From the NCBI RefSeq assembly GCF_015234355.1, contig NZ_JADGMV010000001.1, positions 62,001 to 126,000 of the forward strand: 64,000 bases of DNA. The letters run 5' to 3'. The number at the start of each line of letters is the position of its first letter. The first letter of the stretch is position 1. Below, in pieces: positions 52,360 through 59,614 of this stretch. Below the pieces are notes generated by a model. That model made no database searches. It saw only the letters and a program-made list of their open reading frames with translations, and had not been told where the DNA came from. The position numbers and the translations under genes are program-made. This stretch comes from Psychrobacter sp. NG25 (GTDB lineage Bacteria > Pseudomonadota > Gammaproteobacteria > Pseudomonadales > Moraxellaceae).

Positions 52360-52466
52360 ATTTAAAGCCTTGTTGGCTTTAGAGGTTTTAGACGCATAAA
52401 GGATCAATAAACGCAGCAAAAATAGGCGGCTATTCTACCTGAAGTTGGGGTGATTTTTTAGGGTAT
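52360..52466. repeat. Direct repeat 2 (decayed duplicate of the smc 5' end)
   Basis: Imperfect copy of 51133-51237. On the minus strand it still reads ATG CGT CTA AAA and gives MRLKPLKPTRL then a stop, against MRLKSLKLAGFKS in smc. The leader block AGGCGGCTATTCTACCT is identical. It is a fragment of an smc start region, not a gene. Confidence 0.85.
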
Positions 52467-52474
52467 ATACATTG

Positions 52475-52996
52475 TTAAGTATATTCTGAAATATGGTTCT
52501 TAATCTTATCGTATAGTGTATCAAAGGCTTTATTAAAACTTACTTGCAATACTTCTCTACTATCAACATCTTCAGAACTACCATTATAACCATGAGCCCA
52601 AAAAAGCTTACGTGAAACCGCTAAAAAACATTCACAATCAATAGTTAGTTCTGGAAAATATAAAACAGTGATTATCTCAATTTTTGCACCTTTTTCATCG
52701 AACTCAGCAGTATCTATATTAGCTCCACTTTCTAATTGAGATAATTGCGAACTAATAGTCTTCAGAATATTAGTAAAATCAATAAGCCTAAACACCAAAT
52801 CTTCATACTTTTGTCTTAGGAAAATTTGTCGCTCGTAATCATACTCAGTTTTTTGCTTAGCAAGATTATGATTATGGTCAGAGCTTTGTCTTTTAGTATC
52901 CTGCTTATACCTTTGAACATTCAAAAAGTAATTTGCTACGAACGAAACTCCTCCTCCAGCTATCACACCGATAACACCCGCTATTAATGCATCCAC
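52475..52996 (-). CDS. Membrane-anchored coiled-coil protein of unknown function
   Basis: 173 aa. One N-terminal transmembrane segment (ALIAGVIGVIAGGGVSFVANYFL), then a charged helical stretch (about residues 28-65, RYKQDTKRQSSDHNHNLAKQKTEYDYERQ by region) likely to be coiled coil, then a small cytoplasmic or periplasmic domain. No family recognised. AGGGA ribosome site 11 bp before ATG. AT-richer than the neighbouring permease gene. It ends 9 bp from the decayed smc duplicate, so it may belong to the same accessory insertion. Confidence 0.7.
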   Translation of the reverse strand: MDALIAGVIGVIAGGGVSFVANYFLNVQRYKQDTKRQSSDHNHNLAKQKTEYDYERQIFLRQKYEDLVFRLIDFTNILKTISSQLSQLESGANIDTAEFDEKGAKIEIITVLYFPELTIDCECFLAVSRKLFWAHGYNGSSEDVDSREVLQVSFNKAFDTLYDKIKNHISEYT

Positions 52997-53046
52997 TCAT
53001 ATTCCCTAAAATAATATCATCTGAAATAATCGAACAATTGGTATCT

Positions 53047-53853
53047 CTAAATCACCCCAATCCCACTCAATAACAACTGTCCACCAGCAAACACTAACAA
53101 CACGCCAAACGCACGCTTAAGCATCAGCGCAGGCAATACGTGAGCAAGCTTGGCACCGACTTTTGCCATCGCAAAGCTAGCCACTGAGATGCATAAAAAT
53201 CCCGTGATATGCACAAATCCTATCGTGCCCTCAGGCAGATTGACCACGTCTTGACCGAACCATGCAAACCCCGCTGCGCCAGCCAGTGCAATTGGTAGAC
53301 CGCACGCTGCTGAAGTGCCAACTGACTGTTTCATCGGTAATCCCGCCCAGTTCAAAAACGGCACGGTCAAACTACCACCGCCAATACCGAAGATAGACGA
53401 TGCCATACCAATGCCTGTACCAGCACCAAACTGGACACCAGCAGAAGGTAACGGCTTGCCCAACTGTTCTTTATTAGAGAAAAACAGCATCTTTATCGCA
53501 ACCAAAAGCGCACCAATACCGATAATGGCTTGTAGTACCTTGCCGTCAATCATATCCGCAACACCCGCGCCCACCAGACTACCAACGATCAGACCCAGTG
53601 CCATTTTTCGCCATACTTCCCAGCGTACACCGCCGCGCTTATTATGAGCAGTAAGTGAGCTAATCGAGGTCACAACGATGGTCGCCAGTGACGTACCAAT
53701 CGCCAAATGTGTGACGACTTCTGGCGAAAAATCATATGCGGTAAAAATCCATACCAGTGCCGGAACGATAATCATGCCGCCGCCAACACCAAACAATCCA
53801 GCACTCACGCCAGCAAACGCCCCTGCAATCACAAACCACACATATAGCATCAT
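53047..53853 (-). CDS. TSUP-family permease (TauE/SafE)
   Basis: 268-aa membrane protein with about eight hydrophobic helices in two similar halves: AGVSAGLFGVGGGMIIVPALVW near the start and ASSIFGIGGGSLTVPFLNWAG in the second half, the duplicated GxGGG motif of the sulfite exporter TauE/SafE family. Exports small sulfur or organic anions; the substrate cannot be told. Ribosome site AAAGG. Stands alone on the minus strand, divergent from birA. Confidence 0.92.
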   Translation of the reverse strand: MMLYVWFVIAGAFAGVSAGLFGVGGGMIIVPALVWIFTAYDFSPEVVTHLAIGTSLATIVVTSISSLTAHNKRGGVRWEVWRKMALGLIVGSLVGAGVADMIDGKVLQAIIGIGALLVAIKMLFFSNKEQLGKPLPSAGVQFGAGTGIGMASSIFGIGGGSLTVPFLNWAGLPMKQSVGTSAACGLPIALAGAAGFAWFGQDVVNLPEGTIGFVHITGFLCISVASFAMAKVGAKLAHVLPALMLKRAFGVLLVFAGGQLLLSGIGVI

Positions 53854-54043
53854 CGAATTAACCTTTTATCACGCTTGTTTTTCAAATTTTATTTTCTATC
53901 TTGCTTATCAATACTATTAATTGCATTTGCCAAATCGCAACCCGATCTTTATGCTATCTAACCTAACCAACTTTCATTTCTATCGAAAACCGCCCAGTAT
54001 ATCAAAAATTATCCCAGCGACATTACTCAAATAGAATAAACTT

Positions 54044-55051
54044 ATGCCGACATATAGCCAATCCTCTGATTCTGCATCAGAGTCATTAACACTTGAGCAT
54101 TTACCTGAGCTGAATCATCGCCATCTTACCAGTAGCGCCTCTACCAATAGCGAGCTAATAGCTGATGTACAGAATGGCACATTAAATGCGGCCGAGATGC
54201 ACTTGCTAACCGCTGAAACCCAAAGCGCTGGTCGCGGACAACACGGGCGCTCATGGCAATCACCGCGTGGCAATGCCTACCTATCGCTCTATCATCCTGT
54301 TCACATACCCGTTAGTGGCTTACTGTCACTAATTATCGGTGTAGAGCTGGCAAAAATGCCCGTCATCCAAGTGCTAAACGAGCAATTACAAATGCAAGGA
54401 CTGACGCCAATCGGCGTGAAGTGGGCAAATGATTTGGGCTTTTACCAAGGTCAAAGTCAAAGTCAAAATCAGTCTCAAAGCCAATCTGCCTTAGATAGCG
54501 CTGATGTGCATAACACGGAATTAAACCAGCAGACACTGCCGTTTAATAAGCTTGCTGGGATTTTGATTGAACCCGTATCGCAAGCAGGCAAACTGGTTGG
54601 TTTGGTGATAGGTGTGGGTCTCAATGTCCAATCCACGCCAAAGCTAACTGCGCAAACCTCTGAAGGCATGAGTTATCAAGCGATTAGCTTACAAGATATT
54701 GTTGAGACACTACAGCCAAAAGCGCAGGCTGCCAGTCTACCGAGCTTACGTGTGCTTTATCAGCAAATGAGTAAAGCGCTAATGGCTGCGATGACGCGCT
54801 TTGAGCACCTAAGTATAGAAAAACCAACGGGACATCGTTATTATCTGGACAGCTTTTTAAAGCAGTTTGACTCGATGGATGCACTAAGCGAACTGCGATT
54901 ACGTGTGACCCAAGAGCATAACGGTCAAACCAATATACTCACGGGTTACGCTTGTGGTATCGATACACATGGATGTTTGCAATTGCGCCAAGATAACGGT
55001 AAGATTTCTGCACTTTTCACCGGACGCATTGACGTTATTCAAACGACTTAA
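54044..55051 (+). CDS. birA: Biotin--[acetyl-CoA-carboxylase] ligase BirA
   Basis: Attaches biotin to acceptor proteins. The catalytic core has the biotinyl-AMP motif GRGQHGRSW, KWANDLGF and KLAGILIEPV. There is no N-terminal winged helix, so this form should not act as the bio operon repressor. 335 aa, with an insert of about 35 residues (near 137-172, a QSQSQ-type low-complexity run) between KWANDLGF and the next conserved strand. coaX follows after about 80 bp. Relevant acceptors in the window include LiuD. Weak ribosome site. Confidence 0.92.
   Translation: MPTYSQSSDSASESLTLEHLPELNHRHLTSSASTNSELIADVQNGTLNAAEMHLLTAETQSAGRGQHGRSWQSPRGNAYLSLYHPVHIPVSGLLSLIIGVELAKMPVIQVLNEQLQMQGLTPIGVKWANDLGFYQGQSQSQNQSQSQSALDSADVHNTELNQQTLPFNKLAGILIEPVSQAGKLVGLVIGVGLNVQSTPKLTAQTSEGMSYQAISLQDIVETLQPKAQAASLPSLRVLYQQMSKALMAAMTRFEHLSIEKPTGHRYYLDSFLKQFDSMDALSELRLRVTQEHNGQTNILTGYACGIDTHGCLQLRQDNGKISALFTGRIDVIQTT
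54449..54490. repeat. Low-complexity CAAAGT-type repeat inside birA
   Basis: About seven degenerate six-base units (GGTCAAAGTCAAAGTCAAAATCAGTCTCAAAG by region) that encode a Gln-Ser run. Length changes by six keep the frame, so no on/off switching is expected. Confidence 0.7.
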
Positions 55052-55134
55052 TCGTTTAATCAACGAGCACTAAAGTGCAGTAGCTATCAGGATAGGATGT
55101 TGATAATTGCTTCACTGTATATAAAGGGAATTTT

Positions 55135-55857
55135 ATGCTCTGGCTTGATCTTGGAAATACCCGCCTGAAATACTGGCTCACCGATGATATCGGTCAGATA
55201 GTCACACATGATGCCAAACAACATTTGCAGGCACCAGCCGAATTGCTAATGGGTCTGACGGATCGCTTTGAGCGTTTTGCCCCTGACTTTATTGGTATCT
55301 CATCTGTACTAGGTGACGAGCTGAATGCCAAGGTATCAGAGACCTTAAGCCGGCTTAATATTCCGTTTGAATTCGTCCATGTCGACGCCGCTCACCCGCT
55401 AATGAAGAGTCAATATAACGATGAGCAGCTCGGCTGTGATCGCTGGCTACAAATGCTAGGCGCAGTCGATAAGAAAAAGCGTCAATGTGTGATTGGTTGC
55501 GGTACAGCAGTGACCATTGATTTGATCGATCATGCTGAGCATTTGGGCGGTTATATCTTTCCCAGTATCTACCTGCAACGTGAGTCATTGTTTTCTGGTA
55601 CCAAGCAAATCACCATCTCTAACGGGACTTTCGACAGTGTCAGCCAAGGTGTGACCACACAAGATGCGGTACATCGCGGCATACTATTATCAATCGTCGG
55701 TGCCATCAATGAGATTAGCCATCGCCATCCCAACTTTGAAGTTATCATGACGGGTGGTGATGCAGCCATTATCTCGCAGCACGTCAACCGTCCGGTACGT
55801 CTGCGTGATGATCTATTATTAAATGGTCTGGCACGATATTTCGATCATAGTAAATAA
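55135..55857 (+). CDS. coaX: Type III pantothenate kinase
   Basis: First step of CoA synthesis: phosphorylates pantothenate. ASKHA-type fold with DLGNTRLKYW (phosphate 1 motif), the GCGTAVTIDLID phosphate 2 motif, GGYIFPS and MTGGDA. Acidic catalytic residue in EQLGCDRWLQMLGA. 240 aa, a normal length. AAAGGGAATTTT ribosome site. Downstream of birA, an arrangement usual in pseudomonads and Moraxellaceae. Terminator follows. Confidence 0.95.
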   Translation: MLWLDLGNTRLKYWLTDDIGQIVTHDAKQHLQAPAELLMGLTDRFERFAPDFIGISSVLGDELNAKVSETLSRLNIPFEFVHVDAAHPLMKSQYNDEQLGCDRWLQMLGAVDKKKRQCVIGCGTAVTIDLIDHAEHLGGYIFPSIYLQRESLFSGTKQITISNGTFDSVSQGVTTQDAVHRGILLSIVGAINEISHRHPNFEVIMTGGDAAIISQHVNRPVRLRDDLLLNGLARYFDHSK

Positions 55858-55894
55858 CTGACATGCATTGTCGTATTTTATAAAGTTAGAATAG

Positions 55895-55929
55895 AAAAAG
55901 CAGTACGTCTTAGGCGTACTGCTTTTTTT
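55895..55929. terminator. Bidirectional terminator coaX / TonB-like gene
   Basis: Stem GCAGTACG / CGTACTGC with A5 and T7 on the two sides, loop TCTTAGG. Lies between convergent coaX (+) and the TonB-C-domain gene (-). A similar hairpin recurs at 56516-56544. Confidence 0.93.
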
Positions 55930-55961
55930 GGTTTAAAAAAATCTGAATTCTCTATTACTGC

Positions 55962-56429
55962 CTATGGTGCTGTATATTCAATAGGTAATCTAAACCTTGC
56001 TCTTACTGCTTTCCCCTTAATCATAAATGGCTTCATTCGGCCCCTTTTTGCCTGTTGGATAGCACTTCTATCCAAGCATCGATTACCACTGCTTTTTATG
56101 ATTTTCATACTAGTAATTTTGCCTTGCTTATCAACCGATACATCTAACAAAAGGTTGAGTTTGGTGCCCGTACTCATAGTATTTATACAATGAGGTTCGA
56201 TTCTAAACATAGGCATTTTCACCCAAGATGCATTATTAATAGAGACTTGAGTAACTGGCTCTAATTCAGACCAATCAACTATCTCTGCTTGTGCAGGCGT
56301 GGTGCTTACTATCATCGTAAATAATGCAAACATAGTGACTAATAGGCTATTAGCACCGATAAATTTTATGTTGGTTAATAATTGAGAATCTCTATTAAAG
56401 GCTAGCTTGGTATGTGATTTACGGGTCAT
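55962..56429 (-). CDS. Secreted TonB C-terminal-domain protein, paralog 1
   Basis: About 155 aa from the ATG at 56429 (MTRKSHTKLAF, matching the paralog start); the frame opens at 56450. Signal peptide with hydrophobic core ANSLLVTMFALFTMIVS and site TPAQA. The C-terminal domain is TonB-like: LNLLLDVSVDKQGKITSMKIIKSSGNRCLDRSAIQQAKRGRMKPFM by region, with the GKI-x-x-x-x-x-x-SSG and A...A..W/F-x-P pattern. With a cleaved signal rather than a membrane anchor it is unlikely to be an energy transducer in the usual sense. Confidence 0.8.
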   Translation of the reverse strand: MTRKSHTKLAFNRDSQLLTNIKFIGANSLLVTMFALFTMIVSTTPAQAEIVDWSELEPVTQVSINNASWVKMPMFRIEPHCINTMSTGTKLNLLLDVSVDKQGKITSMKIIKSSGNRCLDRSAIQQAKRGRMKPFMIKGKAVRARFRLPIEYTAP

Positions 56430-56515
56430 GATATAAGTAGTCTCACGCATTATTTTGATCGTATTAAGTAGCTAGTGGTATGTGTTATTAGCCTTCATAA
56501 GTTATGATCAAAAAG

Positions 56516-56544
56516 CAGTACATCTTAGTCGTCCTGCTTTTTTT
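56516..56544 (-). terminator. Terminator of paralog 2 (duplicated hairpin)
   Basis: AAAAAGCAG ... CTGCTTTTTTT with a larger, poorly paired loop. It resembles the 55895-55929 terminator in sequence (AAAAAGCAGTAC-TCTTAG-), so it appears to be a duplicated and diverged copy. Confidence 0.7.
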
Positions 56545-56560
56545 GACTTAAATACGATAG

Positions 56561-57091
56561 TTATGGTGCTGTAAATACAATCGGTAGCTTAATGTTTGCC
56601 GCTACAGCCTTTCCTTTTATTAAGAAAGGCTTGAAACGAGCCCTCTTAAGCTCTCTAGCAAAAGCAGCATCTATAGTTTTCATACCACTACTCTCAATCA
56701 CTTTTACGCTTCTGATACTACCTTGCTTAACAATGCTTAAGGAAAAAACCATTTTGAAAACCCTTCCTCCACAAGGCTTTAAATCGTCCCCATCGATATA
56801 ATACGTACAATTAATTAAGCGTTTATCCATAGAACGAACAACTTGATCAAAATTTGGTGGTCTCAACCAGCTAGCATCTTGACCAGCAAACTGAATAACG
56901 GGTTCAGGACTAGACAAATCAACCAGCTCTGCCTGTGCAGGCGTTATACTCGCTGTCATCGTAAACAATCCAAACATAGTGACTAATAGACTATAAATAC
57001 CGATAGATTTTATATTGGTGAGAAAATGAGAAGCTGTCTTGTTGGAAGCTATGTTATTAAAGGCTAGCTTGGTATGTGATGTATGGGTCAT
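56561..57091 (-). CDS. Secreted TonB C-terminal-domain protein, paralog 2
   Basis: 176 aa. Starts MTHTSHTKLAFNN, with the same signal core (YSLLVTMFGLFTMTAS, site TPAQA) and ending (FMIKGKAV / FLIKGKAV ... LPI.FTAP) as paralog 1. The TonB-like part reads FSLSIVKQGSIRSVKVIESSG. It carries an extra Cys pair (INCTYYIDGDDLKPCGG) that paralog 1 lacks. Tandem duplication of a gene plus its terminator is the likely origin. Function unknown. Confidence 0.8.
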   Translation of the reverse strand: MTHTSHTKLAFNNIASNKTASHFLTNIKSIGIYSLLVTMFGLFTMTASITPAQAELVDLSSPEPVIQFAGQDASWLRPPNFDQVVRSMDKRLINCTYYIDGDDLKPCGGRVFKMVFSLSIVKQGSIRSVKVIESSGMKTIDAAFARELKRARFKPFLIKGKAVAANIKLPIVFTAP

Positions 57092-57117
57092 TGTAAAATT
57101 CTTTTATTTCAGTCATT

Positions 57118-57159
57118 AAAAAGTGCCACGCTATAAGACATATAACGTAGCACATTTTT
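57118..57159 (-). terminator. Rho-independent terminator of the liu cluster
   Basis: Stem GTGC-ACG / CGT-GCAC with single mismatches, A/T-tracts on both sides. On the minus strand the T-run follows, about 70 bp after the liuA stop. Confidence 0.6.
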
Positions 57160-57229
57160 AGATTTTAAAATAAAATTATTCGATAAAAGTTAACTTTTAA
57201 GTCGTGGTTACATTTTATTTAGTCTCGCT

Positions 57230-58417
57230 TTATTTGGTCTCGTTAAATAGCTCACGACCAACTAGCATACGGCGGATTTCACTGGTGCCTGCGCCAATCT
57301 CATACAGCTTAGCATCACGCCAGTAGCGACCAAGTGGATACTCATTGGTATAGCCGTTACCGCCAAATATTTGGATGCCCTCGCCTGCCATCCAGGTGGA
57401 TTTTTCGGCACACCATAAGATCACACTGGCGCAATCTTTACGCACTTCGCGACTATGACCGGCACCGCGCGCATCCAACATATCGAGGTTTTTCCCGACC
57501 GTATATAAGAAGCTACGACCTGCTTGCAGTATCGTATACATGTCTGCGACTTTGCCTTGGATAAGCTGGAACTCACCGATCGCTTGACCAAACTGCTTAC
57601 GATCATGGATATAAGGCACCACATTGTCCATCACGGCTTGCATGATACCAATAGGACCTGCGGCCAATACGGCACGCTCATAATCTAGGCCACTCATCAA
57701 TACCTTAACGCCTTCATTGAGACCACCTAAGATATTTTCACTTGGTACGGTCACATTGTTAAAGGTCATCTCGCCCGTATGACTACCACGCATGCCAAGC
57801 TTATCAAGCTTTTGCGCTGTGCCAAAACCTTCCATACCTTTTTCAACGATAAAGGCCGTCATGCCCTTGCCGCCTAGCTCCGGATTGGTCTTCGCGTAGA
57901 CCACCATCACATCCGCATCTGGTCCATTCGTGATCCACATTTTAGTGCCGTTCAACACATAGCTGTCGTCTTTTTCTTCAGCTCTGAGCTTCATACTAAC
58001 GACGTCTGAGCCAGCGCCCGTCTCACTCATTGCCAATGCACCGATGAACTCACCGCTGACCAGCTTTGGCAAATACTTTTGTTTTTGCGCTTCACTACCA
58101 TTACGTTTGATTTGATTGATACATAGGTTTGAGTGCGCACCATAGCTCAGCGCCACCGATGCCGAAGCACGGCTAATCTCTTCCATCGCAACCATATGTG
58201 CGACGTAGCCCATGTTAGAGCCGCCGTACTCTTCAGGAACGGTAATGCCATGTAGACCGATGTCACCCATCTTCTGCCATAGATCCATTGGGAATTCATC
58301 GCTACTGTCGATTTCGCTTGCACGTGGAGCGATTTCATTGGTTGCAAACTGCTGTACCATATCGCGTAGGGCATCAATATCTTCGCCAAGCTGAAAATTC
58401 AATCCAGGTAAACTCAT
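57230..58417 (-). CDS. liuA: Isovaleryl-CoA dehydrogenase
   Basis: FAD enzyme that oxidises isovaleryl-CoA to 3-methylcrotonyl-CoA in leucine breakdown. Acyl-CoA dehydrogenase signatures [13 protein letters not shown] and, near the C-terminus, [22 protein letters not shown]. The catalytic Glu appears to sit in [12 protein letters not shown], the position peculiar to isovaleryl-CoA dehydrogenases. The ATG at 58417 has AAGGA at a proper distance, while the ATG at 58423 touches it. About 395 aa. Last gene of the cluster, separated from mvaB by foldback copy E, although in many relatives liuA comes first. Confidence 0.92.
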   Translation of the reverse strand: MSLPGLNFQLGEDIDALRDMVQQFATNEIAPRASEIDSSDEFPMDLWQKMGDIGLHGITVPEEYGGSNMGYVAHMVAMEEISRASASVALSYGAHSNLCINQIKRNGSEAQKQKYLPKLVSGEFIGALAMSETGAGSDVVSMKLRAEEKDDSYVLNGTKMWITNGPDADVMVVYAKTNPELGGKGMTAFIVEKGMEGFGTAQKLDKLGMRGSHTGEMTFNNVTVPSENILGGLNEGVKVLMSGLDYERAVLAAGPIGIMQAVMDNVVPYIHDRKQFGQAIGEFQLIQGKVADMYTILQAGRSFLYTVGKNLDMLDARGAGHSREVRKDCASVILWCAEKSTWMAGEGIQIFGGNGYTNEYPLGRYWRDAKLYEIGAGTSEIRRMLVGRELFNETK

Positions 58418-58511
58418 AACCATTCCTTGTGTTTTGATATTTTTAAATTTCGAATTTCAATCTGTTTTTTAAAACCACTGTAACTGTATTTATAATGTCA
58501 TTTTTGAAGTC

Positions 58512-58617
58512 GTAGTCAATTCAATGTGAAAGTATGACAAGGCAACCGAGTGTCGATGTATATTGAATACTTCACGCGAGGTTAATACTGTCATACTTTT
58601 ATAGTGGATTGACTATG
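58512..58617. repeat. Foldback repeat element, copy E
   Basis: Ends TAGTCAATTCAATGTGAAAGTATGACA and TGTCATACTTTTATAGTGGATTGACTA by region: inverted repeats of about 27 bp with few mismatches, so the whole element can fold on itself. Opposite orientation to D. It occupies half of the mvaB-liuA gap. Confidence 0.9.
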
Positions 58618-58634
58618 CTGTTTAAGACTGACGT

Positions 58635-59555
58635 TTATTGATGGCGTTTATTGATTAAGGCACGTGCCACGTTTGAACCATTTGGACGCTTTAAGAACGC
58701 ACTGATACGCTCGCCTGCGACGACCAATTTATCTAAATCGATACCGGTTCTGATACCCATACCGTGCAACATATAAACCACGTCTTCAGTTGCGACATTA
58801 CCAGTTGCGCCTTTGGCATAAGGACAGCCGCCCAGTCCAGCCACCGAGGTATCAAACTCACTGACGCCCATTTGTAGTGCGGCTAGCGTATTGCTCAATG
58901 CTTGACCATAAGTATCGTGAAAGTGCCCTGATAGCATAGAGATATCAGCATATTCTAATGCAGCTTGTAATGCTCGTTGCACTTTGAGCGGTGTACCAAC
59001 TCCAATAGTATCGGCAATACCAATCTGCTCAGCACCAATCTCTACTAGACGCTTTGTCACATACGCTACTTGGCTTGGGTCAATGTCACCTTCATAAGGA
59101 CAGCCGACTGTACAAGAGATAACGCCGCGTACTTTGATACCCTGCGCTTTTGCAGCCGCTGCCACTGGCGCAAAACGCTCGATACTCTCATCAATACTAC
59201 AATTGATGTTTTTTTGGCTAAAGGTTTCGCTGGCTGAGCCGAAAATAACGATTTCGTCAGGACGGTGCAAAATGGCATTTTCAAAACCGCGCATATTGGG
59301 TACCAGTACCGAGTAGCAAACCTCCGTCTGCCGTGTCGGCGCTAGTGCGTCGAGCAACTCGCTGTTATCGCCCATTTGTGGCACCCACTTTGGCGAAACA
59401 AAACTGGTCGCTTCCAGCTTTTTGACACCTGCCGCAATCAAATCATTGATAAGCGTTTGCTTAACCTCAGTCGGTACCGTCGTTGACTCATTTTGTAGTC
59501 CATCACGCGGGCTGACATCAACGATGGTGACATGGCTTGGATACGAATGGCTCAT
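58635..59555 (-). CDS. mvaB: Hydroxymethylglutaryl-CoA lyase
   Basis: Splits HMG-CoA into acetoacetate and acetyl-CoA, the last step of leucine breakdown (also called liuE). TIM-barrel start VDVSPRDGLQNES, and the active-site Cys in GLGGCPYAKGATGNVATED. The ATG at 59555 has AAAGGA about 9 bp upstream; the one at 59564 touches the site. About 306 aa, the family norm. It lies 60 bp after liuD on the minus strand. Confidence 0.94.
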   Translation of the reverse strand: MSHSYPSHVTIVDVSPRDGLQNESTTVPTEVKQTLINDLIAAGVKKLEATSFVSPKWVPQMGDNSELLDALAPTRQTEVCYSVLVPNMRGFENAILHRPDEIVIFGSASETFSQKNINCSIDESIERFAPVAAAAKAQGIKVRGVISCTVGCPYEGDIDPSQVAYVTKRLVEIGAEQIGIADTIGVGTPLKVQRALQAALEYADISMLSGHFHDTYGQALSNTLAALQMGVSEFDTSVAGLGGCPYAKGATGNVATEDVVYMLHGMGIRTGIDLDKLVVAGERISAFLKRPNGSNVARALINKRHQ

Positions 59556-59614
59556 ACTTATCATCCTTTTTATTATTCGCCTTTCTGTGAGGCTTTTTTA
59601 TTAGGCTTGGTCAG

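Noticed and set aside
54449..54490. Hexamer repeat in birA as a phase-variable switch.
   Set aside because: Units are six bases, so changes in number do not shift the frame.
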